From an uncultured Succiniclasticum sp. (GTDB lineage: Bacteria; Bacillota; Negativicutes; Acidaminococcales; Acidaminococcaceae): a stretch of 64,000 nt of DNA. Below are positions 1 through 8,551 of the stretch, in pieces. A model generated the notes under the pieces. The model saw only the letters and a list, made by a program, of their open reading frames with translations. It was not told where the DNA came from and searched no databases. Position 1 is the first letter of the stretch; each line of letters starts with the position of its first letter. The position numbers were made by a program, and so were the translations under genes. The stretch spans positions 939 through 64,938 of the forward strand of contig CAJOKZ010000002.1 in the NCBI GenBank assembly GCA_905235335.1, given 5' to 3'.

Positions 1-1
1 T

Positions 2-280
2 TGCCTTCTTGATGAGGTTGAAGAATGACTTAAAGCTGCGGTCAGCAACTTTCAATGTCTGCTGAGATACGCCAGCCTGCAAAAGCCCGTAGTTCTCATT
101 TTCCTTGCAGACATGGTAATTCTCCTCATATCTCAGAAACTTCTTCTCCCGAAAGTAGTATTGTCTGATGTTGTAGAGAGCCACGTTGTAGAGATTATTG
201 CTGTACTGGCACATTTCTCGTAACATAGCGTATGCTTCTTTGGAAAGACCTCTGATGACATTTGATTGCGTTAGATACAT
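2..280 (-). CDS. tnpB: IS200/IS605-family TnpB (OrfB) RNA-guided endonuclease, N-terminal part, cut by window edge
   Basis: Reverse complement from ATG at 280 reads MYLTQSNVIRGLSKEAYAMLREMCQYSNNLYNVALYNIRQYYFREKKFLRYEENYHVCKENENYGLLQAGVSQQTLKVADRSFKSFFNLIKKA, typical of TnpB N-termini; open to the window edge. Confidence 0.8.
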   Translation of the reverse strand, partial: MYLTQSNVIRGLSKEAYAMLREMCQYSNNLYNVALYNIRQYYFREKKFLRYEENYHVCKENENYGLLQAGVSQQTLKVADRSFKSFFNLIKKA

Positions 281-533
281 CTTGACACCCCTTTTTGCTA
301 TATCATGATTATATAGTAAGGGTTTTAGTTTCGCAAGATGAGTTGCAGAATTTTGTGCTTTTCGCGGACATTGAACCCGCAAAAAGCACCGCCATTCATC
401 TCCCGCCTAATAGGAAGGAGTCTTCTGGCGATGTACGATAAAAAAAACGATCAACCACCCTGCTCCGTCACCTTACGGAACAGGCACACACGGGCTGATC
501 GACCGGCAGCTTGCAAACAGTACCGGATTAAAT

Positions 534-610
534 TGGAGGCGGCGCCTGGATTTGAACACAGGGAATGATAGTCTTGCGGACTATTGCCTTAAACGCTTGG
601 CTACGCCGCC
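534..610 (-). tRNA. tRNA-Cys-like (GCA anticodon), apparently degenerate / possible pseudogene
   Basis: RC GGCGGCGTAGCCAAGCGTTTAAGGCAATAGTCCGCAAGACTATCATTCCCTGTGTTCAAATCCAGGCGCCGCCTCCA; acceptor GGCGGCG/CGCCGCC; loop CCGCAAG gives GCA anticodon but C at position 33; extra base in T stem; D-loop GG is GT. Confidence 0.7.
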
Positions 611-696
611 GCAACGGTACCTGAAATTTTGGGGATTTAATAAACCCCTAATTTCATACCGAAATAGTATAATATATCTTGGAATTTGTCAAGAGG

Positions 697-963
697 CTAT
701 TTTATTTTTATGGTCAGGGCCTCGTTTTCTTTTGCCGCGTCCTGGAACACGGTGAGCATCGTCTTCCCGTATTCGCCCAGATATTCCTTTTTCTGGATCG
801 ACGCCGGCACCACGATGACCGTTTCTTCCCCGATCTCTCCCAGACAATCGTAGAGCGCGTCCAGGTTTTTGCCGTAATAGTCCGGAAGGCGCAGTGCTTT
901 TTTCAGATAGTTGTGCGCTTTCTTTTTTCCTTTAAATTCGTTTATGTCCAGCGTAATTTCCAT
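697..963 (-). CDS. Barstar-family ribonuclease inhibitor
   Basis: 88 aa, MEITLDINEFKGKKKAHNYLKKALRLPDYYGKNLDALYDCLGEI; barstar-type NLDALYDCL motif; directly downstream of barnase-like gene. Confidence 0.85.
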   Translation of the reverse strand: MEITLDINEFKGKKKAHNYLKKALRLPDYYGKNLDALYDCLGEIGEETVIVVPASIQKKEYLGEYGKTMLTVFQDAAKENEALTIKIK

Positions 964-977
964 AGCGTTACCTCCCC

Positions 978-1592
978 TCAGTACATCCTGACAAAATCGC
1001 GGTAGTGGGATCCGGAATAATAAATCAGACCATCATTGGAATAGCAGATACGTTTGGCGTTCCGGTTGCCCCTTATATAGTCGATGTCGCATTCTTTCCA
1101 GGTACGACCCTGTTTGTCCGGAAGCACCTTTTCATAGTTGCCGAACCGGTCGCCGCCGATGCTTTTGCCGGGCGCTACCTTATCCAGCGAGCCGCTTGTC
1201 TTCCATCCCAGTTTCGTGGCCTGGGCCTTGGTGATGTAATTGGGCGGCAGCGTTTTGTAAACGTGGATGTAAGCAGCCACATGGTCCTTGTCGGTATAGG
1301 CCTTTCCTTTCTCCACCTGCACCTTCGCGCCGGACGCGGATGCAGCGGTCTGGGCGCTGCCGGAGGATCCTGTTTTTATATTGGGAGAAACCTGCGGACC
1401 CGACTGTTTCTCCTGCTCTTTGGCCGTTGCCTTTCCGTCATTCAGCGATGCGCTGCTGGATCCCTTCACTGCGGTATCCGCAACTTTCGCCTGCTGCCCG
1501 GCGGCATTCGCCCCTTTCTTTTCATTGCTGCAGCCCAATACAAGGCTCAGCGTCATGACGATGGCCAGTACAATGGCAAAAATCTTTTTCAT
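978..1592 (-). CDS. Barnase-like ribonuclease lipoprotein
   Basis: Signal peptide with lipobox LVLGC; C-terminal domain LPPNYITKAQATKLGW...VAPGKSIGGDRFGN...LPDKQGRTWKECDIDY...GNRNAKRICYSNDGLIYYSGSHY matches the barnase fold motifs. Confidence 0.88.
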   Translation of the reverse strand: MKKIFAIVLAIVMTLSLVLGCSNEKKGANAAGQQAKVADTAVKGSSSASLNDGKATAKEQEKQSGPQVSPNIKTGSSGSAQTAASASGAKVQVEKGKAYTDKDHVAAYIHVYKTLPPNYITKAQATKLGWKTSGSLDKVAPGKSIGGDRFGNYEKVLPDKQGRTWKECDIDYIRGNRNAKRICYSNDGLIYYSGSHYRDFVRMY

Positions 1593-1650
1593 CCCGAATC
1601 ATTCCCCCTTCTGTGTTTTTGTAAAATCTTATGATGCAGGTCGGTTGTTC

Positions 1651-2859
1651 TTATAATTTCAGTTTTCCCACGGTATGTTGGATGACAGGGCGTACCGCCG
1701 TTTCCTGTTCCCCTTTAAATACAAAGCCCAGCTCGATCACATTCCCGTCTTTCACAAAGGTGTAACTTTCGTTCCGGCTTCCGTTGACTTCATACGTTGC
1801 CTTGACGCAGACCGCGCCGTTCACCTCGGTAAAAACGCCCCGGTATCCGGTTGCGGCATCCTTGGTATCCGCAGCCAGTTTCCGGCAAAGCCCTTCCAGC
1901 ACCGCCTCCTTTTCCTGTGCTGTCAGACCCGAAAGGCTTGCCGGCATGAAACCGTACGGTTCCTTCGGGGACGCCACCAGTCCGATCATGATGCTTTCGT
2001 TACCGTAGATCTCCATGGATTTTTCCAGTTCGGTGGGATCCTTCAGATTGATGCAGGAGGCAGGCACCTCTGTTTCAAAGGAAGTGTCGCGGATCCGGAT
2101 CTTCTTCCATACCTGTTCAATCCGCACGCTCTGCATCCATTCCGGGATTTGTCCGTTGTACCGGGGATATGTTTTTTCGTACATCATGTACATGACCACA
2201 AACATTCGGTTCTGTGTCACAAAGACATATTCATCCCGCACCAGCCGCTGCTTTCCGTCAGTCGTAAGCGTAGAGGATACAACGTGGATGGCTTTCTGCC
2301 CGTTGATATCCTCTTCCTTGCAGAGGCTGATCTTTTTGTCGTTGGCGCTATCCTTTACGCTGCTCTTCACCATGCGAATAAAATCGTTGCGAAACTCATC
2401 CACCTGGAAGGGCATCAGCGGGCCATTGTTATCGATCGCCGACGCGTCGATGGCAAGACGCAGCCCTGTTTCTGTGTTCTCGCCCCGCAGCACCGCCACC
2501 GGGTTCACCCCGACAGGATACATCGTCAGCTCGCCGGGCACATAGACACGAAACCCGTCCTTGTCGTCCCGGAACTCCACCACGTCCGGTCTTCCTTCCA
2601 CAGGCACTGTGACAGGATAGGATTTTTCTTCCGACGCAACGGGGCCCGATTTCTCAGTTTCCGGAGAAACGGCTGCTTTCCCCTCTCCCGGGCCGGGCTG
2701 CGCCGGCTCGATTTTTACCAAAGCCGGGCCGGCAGGCCGGGGTACCGCTTCCGCCCAGGCCGGGGTACCGCAAACGGTCATCCCCAGAATTAAAATCGCC
2801 GAGCATAATAAAAAACCGATAAGCTCTTTCTTTTTCAACTTGATACCTGCTTTCCGCAT
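1651..2859 (-). CDS. Secreted protein of unknown function
   Basis: 402 aa ORF with N-terminal hydrophobic signal segment and ...AWA-EAVP cleavage-like site. Confidence 0.6.
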   Translation of the reverse strand: MRKAGIKLKKKELIGFLLCSAILILGMTVCGTPAWAEAVPRPAGPALVKIEPAQPGPGEGKAAVSPETEKSGPVASEEKSYPVTVPVEGRPDVVEFRDDKDGFRVYVPGELTMYPVGVNPVAVLRGENTETGLRLAIDASAIDNNGPLMPFQVDEFRNDFIRMVKSSVKDSANDKKISLCKEEDINGQKAIHVVSSTLTTDGKQRLVRDEYVFVTQNRMFVVMYMMYEKTYPRYNGQIPEWMQSVRIEQVWKKIRIRDTSFETEVPASCINLKDPTELEKSMEIYGNESIMIGLVASPKEPYGFMPASLSGLTAQEKEAVLEGLCRKLAADTKDAATGYRGVFTEVNGAVCVKATYEVNGSRNESYTFVKDGNVIELGFVFKGEQETAVRPVIQHTVGKLKL

Positions 2860-3227
2860 GGGGGTGCCTGAAGCCTTCTCCTGCCGAAAGAAGCCGGCTT
2901 CGCATCCCCGCCTGCCATTGAATCATAATCAAAACCTGTGTCAAAATTATGGTATTTCAGAAAACGCCGGTAACGGAACCATTCTTTCTTCGCGTGCGTG
3001 ACCGTTGATCCGGTTACACAGCATCCCGTTTCCTGAAATCCGCTGTCCAGTTTCCGTTCCGGCAAAAACTTTATTATTATATTGTGGTAACTATGGTAAT
3101 GAAATGATATAATATAAAATACATAGTCAGTATATCACAAATCGCGTATTATCGCTAAGCGATTCATAAGTTTATCCGTAAAATCCGTAAACCGGATTCA
3201 ACAACCCATAAGAAGGAGCGTCAAAAC

Positions 3228-5591
3228 ATGAAGAAACGGCTTTCTTTAGTCAATAGATATCTTGCGACAGCGGCCCTTGCCGTCCTGCTGTCATCCCCGG
3301 TATCGGCGGAAACGGTCAATCCGGAAACCGCCGGCCAGTCCGGCCTATCCCCCAAGGTGGTCACGGCCCCTTCACCGGCAGCAGAAACAACAGCTTCGGA
3401 AACCGGTGCCGGCCAGAAGGCCGTAGCAGCCGATGCATCCTCCCCCGCTTCGCCGTCAGTCAATACGGCAGCCACTTCCGCGCCAGACGGTGGAGATAAC
3501 CCGGATATCAAGGATCATTCCGCTGAGTTCAAACCCATCGTTAACGAATTCCTGAAGGAAGGCGAAGGCATCCCCGGCAGCGAGGTGCCCTATTACAGTG
3601 AACGGGACCTTACCCGAAAGGAATGGAATGCCATCAGCAGTGTTGAAAAAGATATACGGATCCTCCAGCGGGAACGGCAAAAGTTCTTCAAAGACCGTAC
3701 GAAAGAGAAAGGCAATAAAAAAAGTGACTTCGACAAAGCCTTTCGCGGCCGCCAAAAATACAGCATAAAATTTGATCCGGATGATTATACGAAAAAGACT
3801 ATGGACGCCAACGGCGAGCCGGTTGCTTTTCGTGCGTATGAACACCTTGTCTATGTGGAAAAACCTTACGAACCGGAATATCAGATGCTGAGCATCTACA
3901 TTCCCGAAGGGTATTTCAGGGGGGAAACGATCAACGGCTTTACCGCAAAAACTGCCCCCATCTTCATGCCTAACGGCGTAGGCGGGTATATGCCCGGAAA
4001 AATCATCGAACCGATGGAAGAGTCACGGCATGGCGGGGCCAATTCCGTGTTATATGCGCTAAGCAACGGATATGTGGTGGTCTCCCCCGCTATCCGCGGC
4101 CGTTCCCTGCACAGCAACGGCTACGATACCGGCAAAGCCCCGGCTTTGATCACTGACTACAAGGCGGCCGTGCGTTTCGTGCGGCACAACCGGAAGAACG
4201 GCCGGATTCCCGCCGGGGACACGGAAAAGATCATCGCCAGCGGCACCAGCGCAGGCGGCGCTTTGTCAGCCCTGTTAGGCGCCACCGGAAATGCCGCAGA
4301 ATATGTTCCTTTCCTGAAAGAAATAGGGGCAGCCAAAGAACGGGATGATATCTTCGCGGCCATGGCCTACTGCCCCGTCACCAATCTGGAAAATGCGGAC
4401 ATGGCCTACGAATGGATGTTCCATGACGCTGACAGGTATTATAACGCAACACCGGCAAGCGGTGACGGCCCGTCCGCGGACAAACCGGACGCGCCTTCCG
4501 ATACCGCGCGGCAAGGACGACGTGGCAAGGTTCCTGCAGATACGGCAGGCACCCTGATCACCCCGGAACAAAAAGAAATATCCACCGAACTGAGGGAAAA
4601 ATTTTCCGAATACCTGAATAATCTCGGGCTGCACGATTCCATGAGCAACCTTATGAATCTGACTCCGGACGGGGATGGGCTTTTCCGGGAATACGTCGAA
4701 TCCCTGTATCTGGAATCCGCCCAGGATGCCATCGACTCCGGGGAAGACCTGAAAAAGGTTCCCTGGCTCACCATCTCCGAAGGACAGGCCGTACATATGG
4801 ACTTTCCGAAATATATAAACGCCGTAAAACGGCTAAAGGGAGTCCCTGCCTTTGATGCCTTTGACATGTCCACAGGCGAAAACAACGAATTCGGCACGGT
4901 TGATATCCCGAACCGGCATTTTACCCGGTATGCAATGGAACACAGCCGGTTTGTGACAGTCCCCACACTGGAGGAAGAGGCGGAAAAAAAGAAGGAAAAA
5001 GATACAGCCAACCGCCTCGCCGATCCGCTTATGAAACGGTGGCTGCAAAAAGCAAATCTGGAAGAACAGATGGAAAAGGATAAACTGGACTGGTCCCAGT
5101 ATATGGCGGACTGGCAGACCGTCCGGATGATGAATCCCATGCGTTTTATCGGTCTTGAAAATGTGAAAACGGCCCCCAACTGGCGCATCCGCCACGGCTC
5201 CCTGGACAGGGATACGGCAGTAGCGATTCCGGCCATGCTGGCGCTGCGGCTGAAAAATACCGGGAAGACCGTTGACTTTAAGGTTCCCTGGGGATATGGC
5301 CATGACGGGGATTACGATTTGCCGGATTTATTCGCTTGGACCGACCGTGTCGCAAAACTGAAAGACAAGACAGATGAAATGATAAAAGCGGGAATACTCC
5401 TGCCGGATGGAACAAAGCCGGAACCTGCCGTCCGGGATCAAGTCCCGGAAACGGAGACGAATGCCGATCCTGTTATGCAGCCAAAATCCGAATCCAATGA
5501 GTTAACAACGGAAACGAATGCACAGCCGGATGTCGCCTCTCCGGAAGTAATCGGCGATGTTAAAACATCTGATGACGAAAAGCCGTATTAA
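3228..5591 (+). CDS. Secreted alpha/beta hydrolase, tannase-like (subtype B)
   Basis: 787 aa; signal peptide; nucleophile elbow GTSAGGALSALLGATGNA; C-terminal GYGHDGDYDLPDLFAWTD; RBS aaggagcg upstream. Confidence 0.65.
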   Translation: MKKRLSLVNRYLATAALAVLLSSPVSAETVNPETAGQSGLSPKVVTAPSPAAETTASETGAGQKAVAADASSPASPSVNTAATSAPDGGDNPDIKDHSAEFKPIVNEFLKEGEGIPGSEVPYYSERDLTRKEWNAISSVEKDIRILQRERQKFFKDRTKEKGNKKSDFDKAFRGRQKYSIKFDPDDYTKKTMDANGEPVAFRAYEHLVYVEKPYEPEYQMLSIYIPEGYFRGETINGFTAKTAPIFMPNGVGGYMPGKIIEPMEESRHGGANSVLYALSNGYVVVSPAIRGRSLHSNGYDTGKAPALITDYKAAVRFVRHNRKNGRIPAGDTEKIIASGTSAGGALSALLGATGNAAEYVPFLKEIGAAKERDDIFAAMAYCPVTNLENADMAYEWMFHDADRYYNATPASGDGPSADKPDAPSDTARQGRRGKVPADTAGTLITPEQKEISTELREKFSEYLNNLGLHDSMSNLMNLTPDGDGLFREYVESLYLESAQDAIDSGEDLKKVPWLTISEGQAVHMDFPKYINAVKRLKGVPAFDAFDMSTGENNEFGTVDIPNRHFTRYAMEHSRFVTVPTLEEEAEKKKEKDTANRLADPLMKRWLQKANLEEQMEKDKLDWSQYMADWQTVRMMNPMRFIGLENVKTAPNWRIRHGSLDRDTAVAIPAMLALRLKNTGKTVDFKVPWGYGHDGDYDLPDLFAWTDRVAKLKDKTDEMIKAGILLPDGTKPEPAVRDQVPETETNADPVMQPKSESNELTTETNAQPDVASPEVIGDVKTSDDEKPY

Positions 5592-5700
5592 ATCAGAACC
5601 CCGAACAGGTTTCGGACTCCCGAAACAGAAATTAATAGGCTTATCCCCTTCTTTCAGGTTCTTTTTTATCTGACAAAACTTTCCACACTGCACACATTAA

Positions 5701-5739
5701 AACAGCAGCAGATTACAGATTCCGTAGTCTGCTGCTGTT
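5701..5739. terminator. Strong hairpin between convergent genes
   Basis: aacagcagcaga-N-tctgctgctgtt inverted repeat between a + gene and a - gene. Confidence 0.75.
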
Positions 5740-5772
5740 TGTTATTGTATTCCTTTTTTAATTTTCCCGACT

Positions 5773-7194
5773 TTACTTAACGCTCCCCGCCTCTTTCTTC
5801 AGCTCCGGAGGCGTGATCGGCTCATTGTCGATAACGCGAACCACAAGCAGGGTAATGGTGCAGATGATCCATTCAAAATAAATGGGATGCGGCAGTACCC
5901 GGATCGACGGGAACATCTGCCAGGCCAGAAGGCCAATCATGCCGACCAGCGTGGTATAGAACGCCGTATTGCGGCGGCACAGGCCTGGCGCGAACATCGT
6001 AGCCAAAAATACCAGCGTAAAGGCGGTAGTCAGGCTCAGTCCCGTCATCATCATCTTCACGATACCCACCGCGTTAAAGGCCATCCACAGGGTTACCAGG
6101 CCCACGGCAAAGATGATCATGCGGCTGGCTTTCATATATTTCTCCGGCGTGATATCCGGATTGAAGAAACGTTTGTAAATATCCTGGGAGATCAATGTCC
6201 CTGCCCCAAGCAGGATGGTACAGGCCGTAGATACGTCCGCCGCCCAGAGGGCTGCCAGCGTGATACCGGAAGAAAACGGATCCAGGCTCATGATGATCTT
6301 CGGCAGGGCCAGGGTCGGATTGATATCCGGATACTGGGCTTTCGCCGCCATGCCCAACACGGCGGAAAGGAAGCCGATGGGGAAAATGATCAGGCCGCCG
6401 AGGACGAACCCGTTCCGCGCGGCGCTCTCGGATTTTGCGCTGGTAGCGATCTGCACCGGTGCACCAGTGACGGTCTGCGTCATCATAACGATGATCCATC
6501 CGATCAGCATGGCCATGGTCAGGCCGCCGAAGGGATCCGCCCAGTCAAAGGGCATCGGGGGCAGCTTCGCGACGATGCCGGCCATGCCGCCGTCACGGAG
6601 CAGCACCTTCACCATACAGAAGATGATGCCGAAGTAGATGATAAAGACACTCAACACACTGGAAAGGCCTGACGACCACATGCCACCAATGACCGTAATG
6701 CCGATAAACACGACCGCGCTGGTGATCATGCCGGTACGCATGGTGAAGATATCCGGCATCAGCGTGGACAGGATGGAACCGCCTGCCACATACTGCAGGG
6801 ACGTGATGCACGACAGGACGATGGCCAGCGCGATAACGCTGATGATGCGCGCTTTTTTGTCGTAACACCGTTCAAAGAGCTCAGGCACCGTGGTGCATTC
6901 CAGCTTACGGTACCGGCCCGCGGCCACAAGGCCCATAAAGATAGCGCCGATAGACCAGGCGCCGTTATACCAACCGGCCGACAAGCCGATTCGGGTCGCG
7001 CTTTCCGCCACACCTACCGTGGACGCCGCGCCTACTGCCATACCGGTAACGCTGATCCCGATCAATACCGCGCTGAACTTGCGCCCGGCGAACTGGTATT
7101 CCGTAGCGCTTGTTTCCGCCCGGTGCTTCACATAAAACGAGATAGCGAACAACAACGCCACATACAAAACTACGATAACCAACTGAACTGACAT
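5773..7194 (-). CDS. Sodium:solute symporter (SSS family)
   Basis: Multi-TM protein; start chosen at MSVQLVIVVLYVALLFAISF preceded by RBS ggagaggttgtgtaag; SSS motifs (FAGRKFSAVLIGISVTGMAVGAAS, GMWSSGLSSVLS). Confidence 0.85.
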   Translation of the reverse strand: MSVQLVIVVLYVALLFAISFYVKHRAETSATEYQFAGRKFSAVLIGISVTGMAVGAASTVGVAESATRIGLSAGWYNGAWSIGAIFMGLVAAGRYRKLECTTVPELFERCYDKKARIISVIALAIVLSCITSLQYVAGGSILSTLMPDIFTMRTGMITSAVVFIGITVIGGMWSSGLSSVLSVFIIYFGIIFCMVKVLLRDGGMAGIVAKLPPMPFDWADPFGGLTMAMLIGWIIVMMTQTVTGAPVQIATSAKSESAARNGFVLGGLIIFPIGFLSAVLGMAAKAQYPDINPTLALPKIIMSLDPFSSGITLAALWAADVSTACTILLGAGTLISQDIYKRFFNPDITPEKYMKASRMIIFAVGLVTLWMAFNAVGIVKMMMTGLSLTTAFTLVFLATMFAPGLCRRNTAFYTTLVGMIGLLAWQMFPSIRVLPHPIYFEWIICTITLLVVRVIDNEPITPPELKKEAGSVK

Positions 7195-7549
7195 CTTACA
7201 CAACCTCTCCTGTTTTCCGCGGGACCTTTGCAAACCCGTTCCGGAAACATTTATTTTGCCCATATACTATAATGAACAAACGTCCTTTGCAAAAAGACAT
7301 ATTATTGCAATGAAACATTTCATCATTCAGTATATGGTGCTATTTTATCACAAGATTTAAAAGAAGTAAAATAAATAAATTAAAATCATACGGATTTTTT
7401 TATATTCCCCTGTAACCACTATGCAGTTTCCGCGCATTAACGCGGAAGTTTCAGAAAAACACCTTGTAACATCCGCCGCATTTATGCTAAAATTTAATAT
7501 AAGTTTTTATATTGTGCAGCCGTCCTGCACCAAAGAAAGGGAGATAAAC

Positions 7550-8416
7550 ATGAAAGAATACAAGCCTTTTAAATCCGGCAAAGTCCGCGAATTATACGAT
7601 CTGGGCGACAGTCTGGTCATGGTATGCACCGACCGCATCTCCGCCTTTGATGTGATCCTGAAGGACCCCGTTCCCGAAAAGGGCGCAATCCTGAACAAGA
7701 TGTCCCGGTTCTGGTTTGATTTCACCCGGGATATCGTTCCGAACCATATGATCTCCATCGACACCAAAGATATGCCTGAATTTTTCCAGACCCCGGAATT
7801 CGAGGGCCGCAGCATGAAGACGCAAAAACTGGAGATGCTTCCGGTAGAGTGTATCGTTCGCGGTTACATCACCGGCAGCGGCTGGGAAAGCTATAAAAAA
7901 GAGGGGAATATCTGCGGCATCCAGCTGCCGGAAGGCCTGCAGGAATGCCAGAAGCTGCCCGAACCTTTATTCACCCCCTCTACCAAAGCGCCCATCGGCG
8001 AACACGATATGAACATCTCCATGGAAGAAGGAGCCGTATGGGTTGACAAATTCTTCCCCGGCAAGGGCAAGGAATACATGGAAAAGATGCGCGACCTGAC
8101 CCTGGCACTGTACAAAAAGTGTGCCGATTACGCACTGGAACGGGGCATCATCATCGCCGACACCAAGTTCGAATTCGGCCTGGATAAAGAAGGCAACGTG
8201 GTGCTGGGCGACGAAATGCTGACCCCGGACAACAGTCGGTTCTGGCCGCTGGAAGGCTATGAAGCGGGAAAATCCCAACCTTCTTATGACAAGCAATTCG
8301 TCCGCGACTATCTGAAAGCCAACAACGCGGAAAGCCTTTCGCCGGAAGTGCTGGAAAAAACCGTGGAAAAATATAAGGAAGCTTATGAACTGCTTACCGG
8401 CAAAAAGTTCGCATAA
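7550..8416 (+). CDS. purC: Phosphoribosylaminoimidazole-succinocarboxamide synthase
   Basis: MKEYKPFKSGKVRELYDLGDSLVMVCTDRISAFDV; SAICAR synthetase motifs; RBS gaaagggagataaac. Confidence 0.95.
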   Translation: MKEYKPFKSGKVRELYDLGDSLVMVCTDRISAFDVILKDPVPEKGAILNKMSRFWFDFTRDIVPNHMISIDTKDMPEFFQTPEFEGRSMKTQKLEMLPVECIVRGYITGSGWESYKKEGNICGIQLPEGLQECQKLPEPLFTPSTKAPIGEHDMNISMEEGAVWVDKFFPGKGKEYMEKMRDLTLALYKKCADYALERGIIIADTKFEFGLDKEGNVVLGDEMLTPDNSRFWPLEGYEAGKSQPSYDKQFVRDYLKANNAESLSPEVLEKTVEKYKEAYELLTGKKFA

Positions 8417-8465
8417 GCTGTACTGCAATGTAAGTTATACTGTAACAACAGAATCCTGAAAAGCT

Positions 8466-8495
8466 AAAAGCGGCGCATGCGCGCCGCTTTTTTTA
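8466..8495 (+). terminator. Rho-independent terminator of purC
   Basis: aaagcggcgcatgcgcgccgctttttttt hairpin plus T tract. Confidence 0.85.
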
Positions 8496-8551
8496 CTGTT
8501 TATATTTAAGAAAATAAGACAAACTTTTTTAGAAAACAAGACAACCCTTTT

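Noticed and set aside
355-389. 13-bp hairpin resembling a tRNA-Sec acceptor/T-arm
   Set aside because: T-loop does not fit the TTCRANY consensus and no D or anticodon arms could be placed
1005-1634. 209-aa + strand ORF opposite barnase
   Set aside because: Antisense shadow; the - strand frame carries clear barnase motifs and a lipoprotein signal
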